Shown here piece after piece: positions 60,195-64,000 of a DNA stretch of 64,000 bases. The position numbers and the translations under genes were made by a program. The notes under the pieces are model-generated. The model saw only the letters and a list, made by a program, of their open reading frames with translations, made no database searches and was not told the origin of the DNA. This stretch comes from an uncultured Clostridia bacterium (lineage in GTDB: Bacteria; Bacillota; Clostridia; TANB77; CAG-508): NCBI GenBank assembly GCA_934141605.1, contig CAKPCL010000002.1:62001-126000 (forward strand). The letters run 5' to 3'. Position 1 is the stretch's first letter. Each line of letters begins with the position of its first letter.

Positions 60195-60488
60195 TTATAG
60201 TAATATTTCTTCTTCTTGTGATTTTTTCTCTACATATTCTCCTGCTTTGTCTTTCACTATTCCTAATTCTTCTAATACTTCCTGTCCAAACATTGCAGTC
60301 TCTTTTTCACTATTTACTTCTGTTTTTTGTTCTTTGCTTTTATTTTTTACTGCATTATCTACTACTACTTGATACCTTTTAAATATCCCACCACCAGTAA
60401 GTTTGCCTGTCAAATAGTCTTCACATAATTTTTTTAAAGCATAAAAAGGTTTCATTTTTACAGTTCCAACTTTTCCATTTGCTTCCAT
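60195..60488 (-). CDS. Hypothetical protein between an HD-like protein and EndoQ
   Basis: The 97-residue charged protein has no recognised family. Helix-rich first half (MKPFYALKKLCEDYLTGKLTGGGIFKRYQVVVD, in part), then a Glu/Lys linker and an acidic tail (KKSQEEEILL). It starts one base inside the previous gene's stop and ends 17 bases before the EndoQ start, suggesting the three are one operon. No membrane segments or Cys pairs. Confidence 0.65.
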   Translation of the reverse strand: MEANGKVGTVKMKPFYALKKLCEDYLTGKLTGGGIFKRYQVVVDNAVKNKSKEQKTEVNSEKETAMFGQEVLEELGIVKDKAGEYVEKKSQEEEILL

Positions 60489-61051
60489 TATACTTCTACC
60501 TCCTGCATCATTGATACAAATTCTTTAAATTGTTCAAAATATCTATTTTTTTTATTTCTAAAAGTTTCTAGGTCCATTTGCATTATAGCTTTTTCTGGTG
60601 AATATCCTGCTCTTTCTGGTCTATCAAGTAGCATACCTCCAAAATTATCAACTAATTCTAATATGTCACTTTCTGGTTCTCTAGGTTCACTTCCGCTGTA
60701 TCTATTAACTTCTTCACAAATTTTACAAAATCTTCTATCAAATCCCAAGGTTGATAAAAATTCAGCACCATTTTTTGCATAAGTGTGTAAACTTTCTAAA
60801 CTTTGTGGTCCATCTACTTTTTTACAATTACATAAAAGACAAGCTGTTAAGACTAAGTTTTCGTCTAGTTCCTTTCCTACTTCTGTATACTCTAAAAACA
60901 TCCTTGCTATTTCTGTTTTTAATATAACTGTGTTATTGAAAAATATGTTTACTCCTCTTTTTTCTCTCAACATTCTCTGCAATCTATGTAAAATATCCAT
61001 TTTATTTATTAAATCTTTTTCATTTAAAAGATAATCTGCAAATGTTTCCAT
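60488..61051 (-). CDS. HD-like helical protein, function unknown
   Basis: The 187-residue soluble helical protein suggests a degenerate HD-GYP-type fold: LVLTACLLCNCKK where an HD is expected, SLHTYAKNGAEFLSTLGFDRRFCKICEEVNRYSG, then EPESDILELVDNFGGMLLDRPERAGYSPEKAI, reminiscent of HD-GYP segments (each in part). The metal-binding HD itself appears replaced, so catalysis is doubtful. First gene of the run leading to EndoQ, possibly linked to DNA damage or nucleotides. Confidence 0.6.
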   Translation of the reverse strand: METFADYLLNEKDLINKMDILHRLQRMLREKRGVNIFFNNTVILKTEIARMFLEYTEVGKELDENLVLTACLLCNCKKVDGPQSLESLHTYAKNGAEFLSTLGFDRRFCKICEEVNRYSGSEPREPESDILELVDNFGGMLLDRPERAGYSPEKAIMQMDLETFRNKKNRYFEQFKEFVSMMQEVEV

Positions 61052-61153
61052 TTTTATCCCCCTACATGCATAATAATCATTTTTATTATAAATTAAAGAT
61101 TTCTTTTTTGCAATATTATTTTAAAATGTAATATAAATGTAATATTTGTAATT

Positions 61154-61588
61154 TTATAATGATTTTATAGCATTTCTTGCTAGTTCATCACATCTATTAT
61201 TAAATTCATTATCTGCATGTCCTTTTACCTTGATAAATTTAACTTTATGTGTTTTTGTTAGATTATAAATTTCTTGCCATATTTCTTTATTTTTAACTGG
61301 CTTTTTATCTGCTGTTTGCCAATTATTTTTCTGCCAATTATAAATCCAACCTTGTGAAAATCCATTTACCAAATATGCACTATCACTATATAATTCTACC
61401 TCACAAGGAAATTTCAATAATTTTAGACCTTCTAATGCTGCTGTAAGTTCCATAACATTATTGGTTGTGCCCTTTTTTCCTCCTGAGATTTCTTTTTTGG
61501 TATCTTTATACATTAAAATAGCTCCCCAACCTCCTGGTCCTGGGTTTCCTGAACATGCTCCGTCAGTATATATAACAACTTTTTCCAT
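61154..61588 (-). CDS. rnhA: Ribonuclease HI
   Basis: About 144 residues. The catalytic D-E-D-D set: [20 protein letters not shown] (Asp), [12 protein letters not shown] (Glu), [12 protein letters not shown] (Asp) and [14 protein letters not shown] (His/Asp). The start is the ATG at 61588 behind AAAGGA. It removes RNA from RNA-DNA hybrids. Monocistronic, upstream of and divergent from tmcAL. Confidence 0.96.
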   Translation of the reverse strand: MEKVVIYTDGACSGNPGPGGWGAILMYKDTKKEISGGKKGTTNNVMELTAALEGLKLLKFPCEVELYSDSAYLVNGFSQGWIYNWQKNNWQTADKKPVKNKEIWQEIYNLTKTHKVKFIKVKGHADNEFNNRCDELARNAIKSL

Positions 61589-61728
61589 GTTTTTTTCCTT
61601 TCTAGGTTTGAGTTTTTTGGTTAAAATCAAACTTTTTAAATTATTTCTTTGTATTTTTTATTATTTTATGATATTATATCAATATAATAAATTTAAAACA
61701 AGTATCTAATTGAAAGAAGGTGCTATTA

Positions 61729-62961
61729 TTGAGCAAAGTTTTAGGAATTATTGCTGAATATAATCCTTTCCATAATGGTCATTTATATCATTTGGAAAAG
61801 TCAAAAGAAATAACTGGCTGTGACTATACAGTTGCTGTTATTAGTGGAAATTTCACTCAACGCGGTTCTACATCTTTAATTAATAAATGGGAAAAAGCTA
61901 AAATGGCTCTTTCAAATGGTGTTGATTTGGTTATAGAGTTGCCTGTTTTATATGCAATTTCAAGTAGTGAAAACTTTGCTGACGGCGCTATTAAAATTTT
62001 AAATTCTTTAGGTATTGTAGATTATTTATCTTTTGGTGCAGAAACTGCTGATATAAATGTTTTAAAAAATATTGCAGATGTTGTTTATGCAGAACCAAAT
62101 GAGTATAAAAACATTTTGTCACATGAATTAAAGAAGGGTTCTTCTTTTCCAAAAGCTCGTGAAAATGCCTTGTTAATGTATCTTAATGATATTAGAACAT
62201 ATTCTGGTGTTTTGTCTTCTCCAAATAATATTTTGGGAATTGAGTATTTAAAGGCTTTAAAAAAATATAATAGCAACATAGAACCTATTTGTGTAAAAAG
62301 ATTAGAGTCTGATTATAATAGTACATCTTTTTCAAGTGATATTGCGAGTGCCACTGCTATTAGAAGTTTAACTAAAAATAAAAGTTTTGAAATTATAAAG
62401 ACTTTATTGCCTTCTGATTCTTATTCTATTTTGCTAGAAAATATAAGAGATGGCCATATTGTTGAGGATTTAAATGTTTTTGAGAAAGAGATTATATATA
62501 TTTTAAGAAAAATGTCTGTTGAAGAAATTGCTAATCTTCCTGATGTTTCTGAAGGTTTGGAATTTGCAATTAAAAATGCTGCTGATTCATGTAATAGTGT
62601 TGTTGAGTTTTTGAATAAGATAAAATCTAAGAGATATACTTTTACTAGATTTCAACGCGTTCTTTTATATGCTTTACTTGGTATTACTAAAAAGGATATG
62701 GAGATTTCTAAAAATGTTTTACCTTATGTTAGGGTTTTAGGTTTTAATGAAAATGGTAAAAAGCTTATTTCTGAAATTTCAAGGAATAATCCTAAGTTGA
62801 AGATAATAACTTCTGTAAAAAAATTTGTTGATTCTAATAAAAATAAAGGTCTAAAGCAAATGTTAGATAAAGATATTTTTGCTACAAATGTTTATACTAT
62901 TGGTTATGAATATGATTCTTTGAATAATTTGGATTTTAAAAGTGATATAGTAAAAAACTAG
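61729..62961 (+). CDS. tmcAL: tRNA(Met) cytidine acetate ligase TmcAL
   Basis: About 411 residues. Nucleotidyltransferase-like motif KVLGIIAEYNPFHNGHLYHLEKSK (in part), VISGNFTQRG, GVDLVIELPVLYA and SFGAE. The gene uses a TTG start at 61729, spaced correctly behind AAGGTG. TmcAL makes N4-acetylcytidine at the wobble base of elongator tRNA-Met in Firmicutes. Complete length. Confidence 0.93.
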   Translation: MSKVLGIIAEYNPFHNGHLYHLEKSKEITGCDYTVAVISGNFTQRGSTSLINKWEKAKMALSNGVDLVIELPVLYAISSSENFADGAIKILNSLGIVDYLSFGAETADINVLKNIADVVYAEPNEYKNILSHELKKGSSFPKARENALLMYLNDIRTYSGVLSSPNNILGIEYLKALKKYNSNIEPICVKRLESDYNSTSFSSDIASATAIRSLTKNKSFEIIKTLLPSDSYSILLENIRDGHIVEDLNVFEKEIIYILRKMSVEEIANLPDVSEGLEFAIKNAADSCNSVVEFLNKIKSKRYTFTRFQRVLLYALLGITKKDMEISKNVLPYVRVLGFNENGKKLISEISRNNPKLKIITSVKKFVDSNKNKGLKQMLDKDIFATNVYTIGYEYDSLNNLDFKSDIVKN

Positions 62962-62989
62962 ACAATTGGTACATCATCATTTTTACCAA

Positions 62990-63041
62990 AGAAAAAAACC
63001 GGAATTTGGAGTGGTATCCCCTTAATTCCGGTTTTTATATA
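62990..63041. terminator. Bidirectional terminator between tmcAL and glgP
   Basis: AAAAACCGGAATT.../AATTCCGGTTTTT, a strong stem with T-runs in both directions between convergent genes. Confidence 0.9.
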
Positions 63042-63044
63042 ATT

Positions 63045-64000
63045 TTATTTTGTAATCCATTTAACTAAATTTAAGTTTTCTGCATCTAACAACATTTCAT
63101 GTTTTGGCATAATTCTAAAAGTATAGCCATAATTTCCACCAGTTTTCAATTCAATTTTTGTAGAATATTCATATATTTTTGCATCTTCATTTTTGTTTTG
63201 TAATTTCATTGGAATTATACTTACATTTTCAACTATTCCATTATCTAATATTTTTCCATAGTAACACTCTACAGTAATATTATTTATATCTACATTTGGA
63301 AGTTCTACTTCACATTTAACTTCAATATTGTTTCCTGCGTCCATAGTTATATTGTTCAAATTATTCTTTTGAGTAATTTTTATGTCTTTCCAATTTGTAT
63401 ATAGATTTTTCTTCCATAAATTGAATTCTGCTACATTGTCTATATTTTCATAATATTTTTTAGTTAAATTGCATAGTGGCATATACAAATTATTTGTATA
63501 ATCTACTAACATCCTAGCTGTACTATATTTTCCTCCTGTTGATATTATTGAGTTTTTCATAGTTTTTAGCCATGTTTCAGATATTCCATCTTCATTTTTA
63601 TCATAATACATTGGTATTATTTTTGTTTCTAATGTTCGATACATACTTTGGCTGTCTGCTATGTCTTGTTCTTCATATGAGTTGTATTCAGCATTTGTTC
63701 CAATTGTCCAACCATTTTCTTGGTTATATCCTTCAGCCCACCAACCGTCTAGTACACTAAAGTTTATAACTCCATTTACAGATGCTTTTTGTCCACTTGT
63801 TCCTGAGGCTTCCATTGGTCTTCTTGGGTTATTAAGCCATACATCTACACCACTTACTAAATATCTAGACATACCTATACTATAATTTTCTAATAAGAAT
63901 ATTTTTCCTTTAAATTGTGGCATCATTGATATTTCGTGTATTCTTTTTATTAGGTCTTTTCCTTCTTTGTCTGCTGGATGTGCTTTTCCTGCAAATATTA
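63045..64000 (-). CDS. glgP: Alpha-glucan phosphorylase, C-terminal part (5' end off the window)
   Basis: About 318 residues of the C-terminal half of a GT35 phosphorylase, running off the right edge (FAGKAHPADKEGKDLIKRI at the edge). PLP/phosphate-site motifs are VDVWLNNPRRPMEASGTSGQKASVNGVINFSVLDGWWAEGY (in part). It lacks the long glycogen-phosphorylase C-terminus and ends in a beta domain (NNIEVKCEVELPNVD...), as in the shorter bacterial alpha-glucan phosphorylases. Confidence 0.9.
   Translation of the reverse strand, partial: IFAGKAHPADKEGKDLIKRIHEISMMPQFKGKIFLLENYSIGMSRYLVSGVDVWLNNPRRPMEASGTSGQKASVNGVINFSVLDGWWAEGYNQENGWTIGTNAEYNSYEEQDIADSQSMYRTLETKIIPMYYDKNEDGISETWLKTMKNSIISTGGKYSTARMLVDYTNNLYMPLCNLTKKYYENIDNVAEFNLWKKNLYTNWKDIKITQKNNLNNITMDAGNNIEVKCEVELPNVDINNITVECYYGKILDNGIVENVSIIPMKLQNKNEDAKIYEYSTKIELKTGGNYGYTFRIMPKHEMLLDAENLNLVKWITK

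Overview
This window comes from an AT-rich, endospore-forming member of the Clostridia, probably an uncultured gut-type lineage. The support is strongly A/T-ending codon use, a T-box in front of pheST, SpoVAC/AD/AE, SpoIIM and an H-type small acid-soluble spore protein, and a Gram-positive type IV pilus locus. Lineage is inferred from gene content only. Most genes lie on the minus strand.

Layout. 1-7.5 kb: a type I-B CRISPR-Cas operon (cas6-cas8b-cas7-cas5-cas3-cas4-cas1), with cas1 running off the left edge and no array in the window. 7.7-10.1 kb: a Wzz/BY-kinase with a long coiled-coil tail. 10.2-17.7 kb: sspH, an atypical small gene, glyS, tRNA-Trp, a tandem DUF881 protein, an interrupted M23 peptidase, a zinc-ribbon protein, efp, pepP, a prepilin-type peptidase and yqeG. 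18-21.7 kb: pheST with its T-box. 21.9-28.5 kb: a bactofilin-like membrane protein, rpe, rsgA, a PASTA kinase/PP2C pair and deoD. 28.5-35.5 kb: a large fold-back element, greA, pgsA, ctpA, two M23 hydrolases and ftsXE. 35.6-40.7 kb: two near-identical surface proteins with divergent C-termini, then a 799-residue prepilin-like surface protein behind an attenuator-like leader. 40.7-42.6 kb: a transketolase C-half and a ROK kinase. 42.6-51.9 kb: a complete type IV pilus operon (pilMN fusion, pilO, pilP, pilin, pilD, two pseudopilins, pilB, pilT, pilC). 52-56 kb: rsmB, dodecin and spoVAC/AD/AE. 55.7-57.1 kb: infC-rpmI-rplT with an attenuator leader. 57.2-64 kb: xerD, spoIIM, an EndoQ-like PHP protein, two unknowns, rnhA, tmcAL and part of an alpha-glucan phosphorylase.

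Most striking observation. Four single-base frame disruptions interrupt conserved domains: two in the M23 peptidase, one in spoVAD and one in spoIIM. A fifth probable one sits at the last sense codon of the EndoQ-like gene. At every site the zero-frame codon is CGG, and skipping its C (+1) restores the conserved reading frame, with GGT or GGA (glycine) read next. By manual scan I find no other in-frame CGG in the conserved genes of the window. The exceptions are an atypical small gene at 10.5 kb and a repeat-derived tail on rsgA. This suggests that CGG is poorly decoded or unassigned here and is used as a +1 frameshift signal, or that CGGN is read as a four-base glycine codon. An assembly artefact must be excluded.

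The second theme is a family of small hairpin repeats: 29-nt units flanked by TGTCC/GGACA and carrying a GGGACGGTTCT core, plus related ATGAGACA...TGTCTCAT terminator-like hairpins. They recur between genes, and one unit is translated as the end of RsgA.
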